A DNA stretch of 38,399 nt, from the IMG/VR virus record IMGVR_UViG_3300001686_000005, positions 8,222 through 46,620 of that record, one strand, 5' to 3'. Below the pieces are notes generated by a model, which made no database searches, was not told the origin of the DNA, and saw only the letters and a program-made list of their open reading frames with translations. Shown here piece after piece: positions 18,797-26,178 of this stretch (position 1 is its first letter; each line of letters opens with the position of its first letter). This DNA is from a virus. Both the position numbers and the translations under genes were made by a program.

Positions 18797-19375
18797 ATGA
18801 ACAGCATCCGACCACGCTGGACCGATGACGTTCCCGATCTCTACGACCGGCTTGCCGACGCGGCCGGGTTCTTCACGCTCGCACAAGCGTGCGACTACAC
18901 CAATCTGTCCGTCACCACGGTTCGGGACCTGTTGTCCCGACCGAAGATCACAGCCGACGGAAACACCCTGGCCCCGATCAGCCGCCCCGCCGCCCGCGTC
19001 GGAGAATCCCCCCTCTACTCCGGAGAGCAGTTGGAGGAAGTCCGCAGGCGTCAGGAGACACCGCCGCGCCGCTACTTCGGCGGCGCGGACGAGCCACTCC
19101 CTGTGCTCACTCCGGACGAGTCCAACGAACGCGGGCTGGTGTCCTACGGCGAGATGGCCGACATGTTCGGCTGGCATGAGAACACGCTCCGCAAGTGGTG
19201 GTCCACGAACGCGGACTTCCCCGCGCCCAAGGCCACCCGGGAACGACGCGGCGGCCACCCCGGCACCCCGACCGTTGTGTTCGACGCCAAGGAAGTGCTC
19301 CAGTGGCTCGCGGACAACGACAAGATCACCGGCGACACGATCATGGTCCACGGCCATGAGATCACGATTGCCTGA
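18797..19375 (+). CDS. Helix-turn-helix protein with two Xis/MerR-like domains, 192 aa
   Basis: Rightward gene; ATG at 18797 behind AAGGAGGTGGACG. Residues 25-50 (FFTLAQACDYTNLSVTTVR) and 113-170 (LVSYGEMADMFGWHENTLRK, then VVFDAKEVLQWLADN) each read as an excisionase/MerR-type helix-turn-helix with a closing helix. Such tandem arrangements occur in phage regulators and excisionases. It is the best candidate in this window for a DNA-binding regulator, possibly of the repeated operators, but that link is untested. Confidence 0.75.
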   Translation: MNSIRPRWTDDVPDLYDRLADAAGFFTLAQACDYTNLSVTTVRDLLSRPKITADGNTLAPISRPAARVGESPLYSGEQLEEVRRRQETPPRRYFGGADEPLPVLTPDESNERGLVSYGEMADMFGWHENTLRKWWSTNADFPAPKATRERRGGHPGTPTVVFDAKEVLQWLADNDKITGDTIMVHGHEITIA

Positions 19376-19421
19376 AGATCCTTCCCTTACGCCCCAACGG
19401 ATGTAACGAAACACTGTGGAC

Positions 19422-19447
19422 GGTCGCTCTTACCGATAAGAGCGACC
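19422..19447. terminator. Perfect 11-bp hairpin in the leader of the next gene
   Basis: GGTCGCTCTTA and TAAGAGCGACC flank CCGA. It lies 46 bp after the HTH gene and 18 bp before the next ATG, so it may terminate the first transcript or mask or stabilise the second. Confidence 0.5.
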
Positions 19448-19464
19448 ACACAGAGGAGAAGATC

Positions 19465-19641
19465 ATGGGCAGCGTCGCCGTAGGTCTCGAACTGGAATAC
19501 CTCCACGCCAAGGTAATGATCGCCGACGTTCATCCCTACGTCGGCGAGAACATGTCCTTGGTTGGACGAGACGAAATCGATATGGTCTACTTGGACGGAC
19601 CACGCCAAGGTGAACACGTCACAACATACCGAGTCATGTGA
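19465..19641 (+). CDS. Hypothetical protein, 58 aa
   Basis: Rightward gene; ATG at 19465 behind GAGGAGAAGATC. Sequence GSVAVGLELEYLHAKVMIAD, then DEIDMVYLDGP and EHVTTYRVM: acidic, strand-rich, no cysteine. Ends just before a strong terminator. Function unknown. Confidence 0.7.
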   Translation: MGSVAVGLELEYLHAKVMIADVHPYVGENMSLVGRDEIDMVYLDGPRQGEHVTTYRVM

Positions 19642-19652
19642 CCCGGACAACA

Positions 19653-19683
19653 GAAAGCCCCGTGCCAGCAACACGGGGCTTTC
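19653..19683. terminator. Bidirectional terminator between convergent genes
   Basis: GAAAGCCCCGTG (19653-19664) and CACGGGGCTTTC (19672-19683), 12-bp perfect stem, 7-base loop, flanked by A-rich and T-containing sequence on both sides. Confidence 0.75.
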
Positions 19684-19689
19684 GTGTGT

Positions 19690-20478
19690 TCACACCACGG
19701 CAAGACTGTGAATCGTGAACGCGCTCAGCCAGAACCCGGCCAAGATCAACGCCAGGCGACCGAGCCACAGTTCCACGCGGGAGTCCTTGTCCGTGTCGAA
19801 TCGCATGAACTTCGGCGTGCCCACCATCCGCCACCGCTGACCACGCAACGGAATCGGCCAGAACACCGGTGCCCCCTGTCTCGTGACGCAGTCCCCGAAC
19901 AGGTGCACCAGGCATCCGATGCCGATAGCGATCGCGAACCACCACGCCACCGTCTCGATCGGTTGCGACCACGCCAGGAACACTGACGCTCCGGTGAACG
20001 CGGCGGCCACACCGGTGACGAACAGCCATCCGTGCCGGTGTGCCCACTTCCCTGCCAGTCCGCGTAGCCCGTAGCTGGTGAACACGAACAGGATCCCGGC
20101 CGCCGCCCACAGTCCGAATGTGGTGATCAGGAAGTACGTGCCCGCGCCGCATCCGGCCGCGAACAGTGCGGTGTGGGTGAGTCCCCGGTGGCCGCCGTCG
20201 CGGTCCTGGTCACGTCGGGAACGGGTGATGCCGTAGATGGCGCTGGATGTGGCGTGCATGGCCTTGGACACCGCGCGGGAGAGGGGGCCGAAGGTGTGCG
20301 CCACGGTGGCTTCGGGGTGGTCGATGTCGGGGAACACGGCCGCGCCGATGACGAGCATGGCCACGGCCAGCGCGAGGGTGATGGGCGGTGGCCCGTAGAG
20401 GGTGAGCGGGGGTCCGACGGCGGTCATGGCGACTCCGGCGAACACGCCTTGTCGGGCGTGGGTCTTGCCCATGCACAT
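19690..20478 (-). CDS. YdjM-type membrane-bound metal-dependent hydrolase, 262 aa
   Basis: Leftward gene; ATG at 20478 behind AAGGAGCCACC. Integral membrane protein with about six hydrophobic segments and the conserved polar motifs of the YdjM/DUF457 family: FPDIDHP (49-55), HRGLTHT (97-103) and HLFGDCVTRQGAPVFWP (192-208). These residues are thought to bind metal; in bacteria the family is LexA-regulated or of unknown function, and copies are common in actinophages. A role in altering the host membrane or excluding other phages is possible but unproven. Isolated between two terminator/promoter regions. Confidence 0.85.
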   Translation of the reverse strand: MCMGKTHARQGVFAGVAMTAVGPPLTLYGPPPITLALAVAMLVIGAAVFPDIDHPEATVAHTFGPLSRAVSKAMHATSSAIYGITRSRRDQDRDGGHRGLTHTALFAAGCGAGTYFLITTFGLWAAAGILFVFTSYGLRGLAGKWAHRHGWLFVTGVAAAFTGASVFLAWSQPIETVAWWFAIAIGIGCLVHLFGDCVTRQGAPVFWPIPLRGQRWRMVGTPKFMRFDTDKDSRVELWLGRLALILAGFWLSAFTIHSLAVV

Positions 20479-20517
20479 GGTGGCTCCTTGTCGTTGTGCC
20501 GCTACGATATCAAAGGG

Positions 20518-20546
20518 TTGACGAACCGCACAACTCCGGTTAATGT
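20518..20546 (+). promoter_or_regulatory. Rightward leaderless promoter
   Basis: TTGACG (20518-20523), 17 bp, TAATGT (20541-20546), seven bases before the ATG at 20554. Extension AACCG, not ATCCC. Confidence 0.7.
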
Positions 20547-20553
20547 CTATGCC

Positions 20554-20778
20554 ATGGCTGACGCGACACACAAAGGGCAACACGTGGCGCACAAGGACCT
20601 GAAGCCGAGCATGCAGATACTCACCACACGCGGGTGGGCCACGGTGTTCACCGCGCCCATCCCAAGCGGCACCATGTTTCTTGTCCGCCTGACCAACGGC
20701 CGATGCGAGATCAAGGACCCTGGATACCTCTGGGTTCGGCGCACCACCCACCCACTCCCCACCAAGGAGACCACATGA
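20554..20778 (+). CDS. Small basic protein, 74 aa (leaderless)
   Basis: Rightward gene; ATG at 20554 lies seven bases after a -10 box with no ribosome site. Lys/His-rich N-terminus and strands SMQILTTRGWATVFTAPIPS, FLVRLTNGRCEIKD, LWVRRTTH: a small barrel-like protein. Its stop overlaps the lipoprotein start (ATGA). Function unknown. Confidence 0.7.
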   Translation: MADATHKGQHVAHKDLKPSMQILTTRGWATVFTAPIPSGTMFLVRLTNGRCEIKDPGYLWVRRTTHPLPTKETT

Positions 20779-21041
20779 AGATCGTCATTCTCGGCGCGGC
20801 CGTCACGCTGGCTGCCGTCACCCTCACCGGATGCGGCCTGAACAAGATCAGCCAGCCGTTCAACGACGCGCCCCGGTCCGACAACGAGGATCATTCCGCC
20901 GCCCAGGTGATCACCATGCCGGACGGCTTCTCGAACCTGGCCACCAAGTGTGTCAACGGCGTGCGCTACACCGTCGCGTTCCACAACGACGGCGCGTACG
21001 GCGCGATCAGCACCGTCGTCGACCCGAAGTGCGGTCGCTGA
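20775..21041 (+). CDS. Phage lipoprotein, 88 aa
   Basis: Rightward gene; ATG at 20775 behind AAGGAGACCAC, overlapping the previous stop as ATGA. Signal peptide with lipobox LTGC (Cys about 20) predicts lipid anchoring on the outer face of the membrane. The mature part contains ITMPDGFSNLATKCVNGVRY and a C-terminal VVDPKC, a pattern shared by small lipoproteins of actinophages; the two cysteines could form a disulphide. Superinfection exclusion is a reasonable guess, not shown. Confidence 0.75.
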   Translation: MKIVILGAAVTLAAVTLTGCGLNKISQPFNDAPRSDNEDHSAAQVITMPDGFSNLATKCVNGVRYTVAFHNDGAYGAISTVVDPKCGR

Positions 21042-21042
21042 C

Positions 21043-21261
21043 GTGGTCACGAGTTACGGCAACGAGGAGTACACGCCCGACACTTACACCGTGGCCAGCC
21101 GGCCCGCCTCCAATAGGAAGTACCGGACCGGTGTGCTGCTCAACAGCAAGGGCGACGCGGTCCACACCTGTGGCCACACCAACCGTCACACCAGCTCCAA
21201 GGCGGCCGTCGACTGCATGAGGGCCATTGCTAAGGGAACCAAGCTCACCATCACGAACTGA
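21043..21261 (+). CDS. Hypothetical protein, 72 aa
   Basis: Rightward gene; GTG at 21043 one base after the lipoprotein stop, with only a weak ribosome site, so coupling is likely. Strands YRTGVLLNSKGDAVHTCGHT and a helix SKAAVDCMRAIAKGTK; a CGH...H...C arrangement could bind metal. No family recognised. Followed by a hairpin at 21269-21294. Confidence 0.65.
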   Translation: MVTSYGNEEYTPDTYTVASRPASNRKYRTGVLLNSKGDAVHTCGHTNRHTSSKAAVDCMRAIAKGTKLTITN

Positions 21262-21268
21262 CCAGGCG

Positions 21269-21294
21269 GGGCGGGGCACTCCGGTGTCCCGCCC
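21269..21294 (+). terminator. Terminator hairpin after 21261
   Basis: GGGCGGGGCAC (21269-21279) pairs with GTGTCCCGCCC (21284-21294) including one G-T pair; GTCGTTAATTT follows. Confidence 0.6.
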
Positions 21295-21320
21295 GTCGTT
21301 AATTTCGAAAGGGAACGATC

Positions 21321-21644
21321 ATGGAGATTTTGCCCGCATACGACAAGGACGCGGACACCTACGGCAAGCACGCGGAGACCGCCACCCGGACGGCCGGCTT
21401 GGACGGTGTGGTGTTTGGCCGCCGGGTCCGCTATCCGTGGGGGTTGTTCGTCAATCCGGATGCCGTGTCGGGCCGTCGGGGGGCGAACGTGGGACATCCG
21501 GCGGGTGTCTTCTTCGAGCGCAAGGGCGTCGTGCACCACACGGGTCATTTGGACGGGTACCGCAGTGTCCGGGCGTGCTTGCGATCCGGGGAGAAGCCGT
21601 TGCCGCGCCTTCGCTCTGCAAAGAAGTTGACATCCCGAACATGA
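21321..21644 (+). CDS. Hypothetical protein, 107 aa
   Basis: Rightward gene; ATG at 21321 behind AAAGGGAACGATC. A helical acidic start (AYDKDADTYGKHAETATRTA), then Gly/Arg/His-rich strands (RVRYPWGLFV, GVFFERKGVVHHTGHLDGY). The last codons (KKLTSRT) are the promoter at 21628-21656 read as protein, so the true functional C-terminus may be shorter. No family recognised. Confidence 0.65.
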   Translation: MEILPAYDKDADTYGKHAETATRTAGLDGVVFGRRVRYPWGLFVNPDAVSGRRGANVGHPAGVFFERKGVVHHTGHLDGYRSVRACLRSGEKPLPRLRSAKKLTSRT

Positions 21645-21656
21645 GCGATTAGGGTT
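21628..21656 (+). promoter_or_regulatory. Phage promoter/operator element, rightmost exact copy
   Basis: TTGACA (21628-21633), 17 bp, TAGGGT (21651-21656), with the exact ATCCC extension, on the plus strand. It overlaps the 3' end of the preceding gene and drives 21685 and 22203. No exact copy was found further right. Confidence 0.8.
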
Positions 21657-21684
21657 GCGATATCACCAACCAAGGAGGCTCCCG

Positions 21685-22203
21685 TTGGACGCCGCAACCA
21701 CCGACCATGTCAACCGCGTGCGACTGCTTCTCACGCTCATGGCCCCCACGATGATCGACAACGCGGTCCATATCGTGACTACGCAGGGTAAAGATGAGTC
21801 CGCCCCGACCATCGGCCGCCTGGCCTTGATCGGCACCGCCACCGCGCCCCGCGTCGCCGTGATCACCAAACTCACCCCGACCAAGGTCACCGTCTCCTAC
21901 CTGACCGAGAGTGCCATTCGGCACGGCCGAAGTCTGAACGCGTACAACTCCTGGCCCGTCCAGTTCGATAGCTGGCCCGACACCTACCGCGAACAGGCCG
22001 TGACACGCTGGCATTCCAACCCCGACGTTCAAACAACATCCGACGTCAATTCCTACGCTGCCCGTCACCACGAATGGGCTCTCAAAACGCAGGCTGTCTA
22101 TCGTGCCGTGAAACACTGCCCATGGGTCGCATTCGCCCCCATCCGCAACGCCCTCATCCGCCGCGAAGACCTTGTCATGATCCCCGAGAACGGAGAAAGC
22201 TAG
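21685..22203 (+). CDS. Hypothetical protein, 172 aa, TTG start
   Basis: Rightward gene. TTG at 21685 is chosen because AAGGAGG lies 6 bases upstream and no ATG or GTG fits. N-terminal helices (DHVNRVRLLLTLMAPTMIDN), a central beta region (GRLALIGTATAPRVAVITKL) and a helical C-terminus with a Trp/His-rich part (YAARHHEWALKTQAVYRAVK). Not recognised; no catalytic motif identified. Confidence 0.7.
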   Translation: MDAATTDHVNRVRLLLTLMAPTMIDNAVHIVTTQGKDESAPTIGRLALIGTATAPRVAVITKLTPTKVTVSYLTESAIRHGRSLNAYNSWPVQFDSWPDTYREQAVTRWHSNPDVQTTSDVNSYAARHHEWALKTQAVYRAVKHCPWVAFAPIRNALIRREDLVMIPENGES

Positions 22204-22589
22204 TGGAGTACAGGGCCTTTTACCAGAACGGCGGGTTCGCCACCTTCGAATGGGAAGGCGACCCGACCGATCCGGAAGGCATGGACGAGCTGCTGGAAGC
22301 CGCGTACCAGGCGGCCCCCACCGGCCTGTGCCACCAGTGCGCCGGCAACTTCGAAATCTCCGATGACAACGAAGTGTACGAAATCAGCGAGGATGAATCC
22401 GGCGAGAAGGTGTTCAGCGAACCGACCTGGGACGAGCGGATCCGCGAGTCGGCCGCCAACGCCACCGTGCTGAATCGGAAGCTTGTGGCGGAACTGGAGA
22501 CCGTCAAGGCCACGCGATCCGCGCTCGTGCGGGATCTCCGCGCGGCGGGCTTCACTGTCGACCCGCACACCTTCGCCGTGTCCCGCTGA
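22203..22589 (+). CDS. Hypothetical acidic protein, 128 aa
   Basis: Rightward gene; GTG at 22203 uses the last base of the previous TAG, with GGAGAAAGC upstream. Very acidic middle (ISDDNEVYEISEDESGEKVF), one CxxC (CHQC), and a C-terminal helix (NRKLVAELETVKATRSALVR) that may be a coiled coil. Ends where the GGGACA repeat array begins. Function unknown; a role with the adjoining transfer-like locus is possible only by position. Confidence 0.7.
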   Translation: MEYRAFYQNGGFATFEWEGDPTDPEGMDELLEAAYQAAPTGLCHQCAGNFEISDDNEVYEISEDESGEKVFSEPTWDERIRESAANATVLNRKLVAELETVKATRSALVRDLRAAGFTVDPHTFAVSR

Positions 22590-22925
22590 TGTCCCGGTGT
22601 CCCGGCCCCTGTCCGGGACACCGGGACAACCTGTCTGATGTCCCGGGCGCGGGACAGGATGTCCCGGGACATCAGACGTCGCACCGGGACACTCTGTCCG
22701 GGACATCCGGGACATGTCCCGGGACAACCTGTCCCGGATGTCCCGGACCGGGCGGGACATGTCCCGGGACATCCGGGACATGCTGTCCGGGACACCGGGA
22801 CACCTGGCGGGACAGCTGTCCCGGGACAGCTGGGACATGTCCCGGATGGCGGCCGGGACATCCGGGACAGGTTGTCCCGGACTTGTCCCGGGACAGCCAC
22901 CGGCTACGGTGTCGGTGTCCCGAGG
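22579..22925. repeat. Dense GGGACA/TGTCCC repeat array (clt-like)
   Basis: About 33 copies of the hexamer GGGACA or its complement by eye in about 345 bp, often as the 12-bp palindrome TGTCCCGGGACA (for example 22660-22671). A 15-bp perfect inverted repeat joins 22633-22647 and 22663-22677. No supported gene covers it. It lies at the 3' side of the FtsK/TraB-type gene, the place where clt recognition repeats lie in actinomycete conjugative plasmids. Confidence 0.8.
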
Positions 22926-22983
22926 TTCGAGCCCCGGCGCGGTCCCTCACTCCGGCAGCGTTGGCGGTGCTCCCCCGAGACGA

Positions 22984-23020
22984 GAGAAGCCCCGGCGTCG
23001 ATCACCCGCCGGGGCTTCTC
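22984..23020. terminator. Perfect 14-bp hairpin
   Basis: GAGAAGCCCCGGCG (22984-22997) and CGCCGGGGCTTCTC (23007-23020) with a 9-base loop. It separates the repeat array from the translocase gene and may stop transcription from both sides. Confidence 0.65.
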
Positions 23021-23023
23021 ACT

Positions 23024-23116
23024 GTCCACTGGACGATGAGACTGTCCAGCGAGGGGTTTGGGGAGTGTTTATACAGGTCAGAGGCCCACTGGACGGTCCG
23101 GAACCGTCCAGTGGAC
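23024..23116. repeat. GTCCA-N-TGGAC dyads and 11-bp inverted repeat
   Basis: GTCCACTGGAC (23024-23034) and GTCCAGTGGAC (23106-23116), both followed by GAT, flank a further inverted repeat CACTGGACGGT/ACCGTCCAGTG (23087-23113, 5-base loop). The set lies between the hairpin and the 3' end of the translocase gene. Possible binding sites of a transfer or replication protein. Confidence 0.55.
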
Positions 23117-23124
23117 GATCACGG

Positions 23125-25146
23125 TCAGTGAGAAACGAGCGTTTCTGACCACGCCCAGTGACCATGCTGGGTGGAGTCAACCCGCCCCGCCGCCTTCAAC
23201 TCCGCCAACTTCGGGTACAGCCACGAACTCGACCGCGTTGCCGCCCGCGCCAGGTCCCGCGCCCGCGCACCCTCCGGACCCGCCGCCTTCAACGCCCCGA
23301 TCAGCGCCGACACGGCCGCGTCCTCATCCAACTTGCCCCGCTCCCGATCCGCGACCATCGCCGCCTGCTCCCGGGACATCGTGTCCCGCTCCTCCGGCGA
23401 CAACCGGGACAAGTGCAACGCCACCAGCTCCGCCAGCGGGACATCCGGCCCGTCCAGCCGCTCCGTGATGTCCCGGTCCTCCACGTCGTCCTGTCCCGGC
23501 ATGTCCCGCTCCTGTCCCACGCTGTCCCGGGACATGTCCCGGCCGTCCGGGACAGTGTCCCGCTGTCCCGGGACATCCGGGACATGTCCCAGCGGGACAC
23601 CGTCGTCGTCCAGCGGGACAACCATGGCCCGATCCGCGTACTCCGGGACAGCGTCGGCCGCCGCCTGCGCCGACACCGCGTCCAGTGCGCACGTGCGTCC
23701 CTGACGCAACCTGACGAGCGTCTTCACCGTCTCGTCATCCACGTACTGAATGCGAATCGGCATACGGTCGATCGTCTCCGCGTCCTGGTAGTAACACGTT
23801 CCCGGGCGGGACTGGGGAATCAGGTTCGCCCCCATCTTGCCATCCCGATCGTTTCCGAACACGAAATATTCCCCCGTGTCGCTCTGCATACGGAAACAGA
23901 ACCGCTGGTCCAACTGCTCGCGGACCAGGTTCGAGCCGAACGCCAACAAGGTCGGATATTGAGTGGCCTCCACGATCTCCACTCCGACGGCACGGCCCTT
24001 CTGGATGACGCGTTCCAACATTTCCAGTTGCTTGCGGTTCATCGCGCCGTTGAACGAGTGGCATTCGTCCACGATCACGGTGAGCACTGGGTATTCGTCG
24101 GTCATGGGCCATTTGCGGATTCCCATGTCGGCGCAGTGCAACGCGCGGGCGTCCACGACCGCTTCCAACGCCTCCAACAGCATCATGGCGTCGGTGAAGT
24201 TGGTGACCACCCAATCCATGACGTTGCGCCACGGTCCGAGTTCCATTCCGCCCTTGAGGTCCACACCCCACATGACCGCGTTGCGAGCACAGGCCCGGTT
24301 GCCGGCGATCAGGTTGACGAGCCCGGACTTTCCGGAGCCCTTCGACCCGGCGATCATGACGGAACGGGATCCGAACTCCTCACGGTCGGTGAGCGTCATG
24401 GTCTTCAGCTCCCCATCCTCCCGGTAACCCAGAGTGATCGGGTCGCAGGCGTCCATGTCCTGGATGTAGAACTCGCCATCGATCTCCTCCACCGGGATCT
24501 CCCACCGAATCCCCTTCTCGTGCGGATCCGTCATAAACGCCGTGAACAGCACCGAATTCGAGTGCCGCCCATTTCGCTCCATGCGCAACGTGCCCGTCGG
24601 AAGATCCAACGCGCCCTCGATTTGCTCCCGCTTCTTGAGAATGTCCCCCACCGTGTAATCCCCGGCGGGCCACACCAGCTTGCCGCCGAAGTTGCCCTCA
24701 CCGTGCGCCCGGATGTCGACCGGGCGCACGGTGTCCATGTGCAACTTGCGGGCCAGCGATGGCCACCGTTCCACCGTCCGTTCCAACGTGACCTTGGTGA
24801 CGCGTCGGTTGTTCCGCCACCACGGGATCCCCAGCGCCGTGCCGATCCCGGCGGCGATGATCGCAGTCCAGTCGAAATGCGCCCACCCCAACTCGTGCAG
24901 GGTGAGCACAGCCGACGTGGACGCCCCCAGGACACCCCACAGGTACATCTTGTTGCGGTCGTCACCGCCACGGGTGTTCACCCACGACGCGCACGCCAGA
25001 CCGCCACCGGCCAACCCCAACGCCAACGGCGTCAACGGCACGTACTGACTTGCCTCTCCCACTGCGACAACACCGGTGGTGACGTACATGGGCGTCAACC
25101 CGGACCGGTGACGGCGCATGGTTCCCGCCACTTTCGCGACGCCCAT
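23125..25146 (-). CDS. FtsK/SpoIIIE-TraB-type DNA translocase, 673 aa
   Basis: Leftward gene; ATG at 25146 behind GGGAGGACAGGAATC. Three to four membrane segments in residues 22-110, then a RecA-like motor: Walker A GSKGSGKS (267-274), Walker B VLTVIVDE (354-361), and TQYPTL/RFCFRM motifs of FtsK ATPases. Residues about 515-565 are a low-complexity linker encoded by dense GGGACA/TGTCCC repeats. Residues 610-670 (ALKAAGPEGARARDLARAA, then LYPKLAELKAAGRV) form a winged helix like FtsK gamma. In actinomycete plasmids TraB of this build pumps double-stranded DNA between hyphae after binding clt repeats. Here it could move phage or plasmid DNA. Confidence 0.85.
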   Translation of the reverse strand: MGVAKVAGTMRRHRSGLTPMYVTTGVVAVGEASQYVPLTPLALGLAGGGLACASWVNTRGGDDRNKMYLWGVLGASTSAVLTLHELGWAHFDWTAIIAAGIGTALGIPWWRNNRRVTKVTLERTVERWPSLARKLHMDTVRPVDIRAHGEGNFGGKLVWPAGDYTVGDILKKREQIEGALDLPTGTLRMERNGRHSNSVLFTAFMTDPHEKGIRWEIPVEEIDGEFYIQDMDACDPITLGYREDGELKTMTLTDREEFGSRSVMIAGSKGSGKSGLVNLIAGNRACARNAVMWGVDLKGGMELGPWRNVMDWVVTNFTDAMMLLEALEAVVDARALHCADMGIRKWPMTDEYPVLTVIVDECHSFNGAMNRKQLEMLERVIQKGRAVGVEIVEATQYPTLLAFGSNLVREQLDQRFCFRMQSDTGEYFVFGNDRDGKMGANLIPQSRPGTCYYQDAETIDRMPIRIQYVDDETVKTLVRLRQGRTCALDAVSAQAAADAVPEYADRAMVVPLDDDGVPLGHVPDVPGQRDTVPDGRDMSRDSVGQERDMPGQDDVEDRDITERLDGPDVPLAELVALHLSRLSPEERDTMSREQAAMVADRERGKLDEDAAVSALIGALKAAGPEGARARDLARAATRSSSWLYPKLAELKAAGRVDSTQHGHWAWSETLVSH
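23390..23660. repeat. GGGACA/TGTCCC repeats inside the translocase gene
   Basis: About 20 further hexamers within the coding sequence of the linker, including two TGTCCCGGGACA palindromes. The repeats force Arg-Asp, Ser-Arg and Val-Pro steps in the protein, so DNA-site selection seems to shape this linker. Confidence 0.7.
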
Positions 25147-25161
25147 GATTCCTGTCCTCCC

Positions 25162-26175
25162 TTACGAGTTCGGGACCGCGACACCGGAGCGCAACAGCGC
25201 CAGGTACGGCCCGTAGATGGTTTCGATCGTGTTCCACACGGCGGTGAACGCCTCCGTCTCCACTTCCGCCAACGCGATGATCCGATCCAGACCCTTCGCG
25301 ACCAGCGGATCCACGTTCAGCCGCTTGACCAGCGTCAGTTGCAACAGCTCCAGCGCTTCCGCGCGGGCGCTCGCGGCCTGTGCCAGGCCAGAGATGATGT
25401 CCATGACGTCGTCGGTTCCCTGGGGCACGGTGTCCCCGATCTCGACCCACGCCCGTGCGACCCGGGCGGCTGCACTCGTTCCGTCAGCCATGACTTTTTT
25501 GCCCCTTTCCTCGACTCGTTTTCTGGCCACCGCGACCATTGCGGATGCCTTGTGGTGACCGGCGGTGGACCGGTGTGTCCGGTGCCGTCCGGCTGGCGTG
25601 TTCGGCACCGGGCGGACCTTGACCTTGCCGGCGGTGCGCCGCATGTAGGTCGGGTGGATCGTCGGCTTGTGCTTTGGGAATACCCGCGTCTCGTTCCGAT
25701 GCTTGTCGCTGTAGTGCTTGTTCAACTCGGCCATGTCGTGGAACGTCGTTCCGCACGCGCATGTCACAACGTGCCGAACACGCCACCACGGGCCTTTTCG
25801 CTCCACCTTCGCCAGGCGGTGGCCGCTCCATTTCGGCGCGGCGCGACGCTTGACGTGACGACGCACGACGGGGGGGACCCGGCGTCCGCCCTCGATTGCG
25901 CCGACCCCCGCCCCGGCGACCGCGTATCCGGCGATCTTCACGACGCCGAGCACGAGGTGCGCTACGCCCCGAGTGAGCTTGCGCCGCTTGGGAACCCGGT
26001 CCGCGAGTTTCGAGCGGTACCACTGGGTGGTGCGCATGTGCCCGACGAACCGGGCTCCCACGGTCGGCCTGTCCGATGCGGGCGCGGTGGCTGGTGGCGG
26101 TGGGGTGGCGCGCGGCGCGCGGGTTTGCTTGCCGGTGGGACGGGGCCGCTTGGTGGTTTTCATCGTCTTGGGCAT
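25162..26175 (-). CDS. C2H2 zinc-finger protein of the transfer-like operon, 337 aa
   Basis: Leftward gene; ATG at 26175 behind AGAGGAGTAAGCC. Basic, Pro-rich N-terminus (residues 1-70), a hydrophobic stretch (VAHLVLGVVKIAGYAVAGAG, 71-90) that may touch the membrane, then C139-x-C141-x12-H154-x4-H159, a C2H2-type finger, and a helical C-terminal third. Lies between the DUF2637-like gene and the translocase, with gaps of 3 and 15 bp. Similar zinc proteins occur near tra genes of actinomycete elements, but no named family can be given. Confidence 0.7.
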   Translation of the reverse strand: MPKTMKTTKRPRPTGKQTRAPRATPPPPATAPASDRPTVGARFVGHMRTTQWYRSKLADRVPKRRKLTRGVAHLVLGVVKIAGYAVAGAGVGAIEGGRRVPPVVRRHVKRRAAPKWSGHRLAKVERKGPWWRVRHVVTCACGTTFHDMAELNKHYSDKHRNETRVFPKHKPTIHPTYMRRTAGKVKVRPVPNTPAGRHRTHRSTAGHHKASAMVAVARKRVEERGKKVMADGTSAAARVARAWVEIGDTVPQGTDDVMDIISGLAQAASARAEALELLQLTLVKRLNVDPLVAKGLDRIIALAEVETEAFTAVWNTIETIYGPYLALLRSGVAVPNS

Positions 26176-26178
26176 GGC

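Noticed and set aside
18243-18815. Leftward frame extended to 190 codons as a WhiB-like regulator
   Set aside because: The supported start is GTG 18476; the upstream part crosses two promoters, and the cysteine spacing is not that of WhiB.
22579-22925. CRISPR array
   Set aside because: Repeats are 6-12 bp palindromes at irregular 6-30 bp spacing, with no spacers of uniform length and no cas genes.
22900-22945. tRNA-like GGTTCGAGCCCC near the end of the repeat array
   Set aside because: The flanking bases do not form a T-stem, and no acceptor, D or anticodon arms can be folded.
22589-23131. Rightward frames of 92-180 codons through the repeat array
   Set aside because: Their proteins are Cys/Pro/Gly/Arg repeats dictated by the hexamer, open in several frames at once, with no ribosome site; the DNA repeat explains them.
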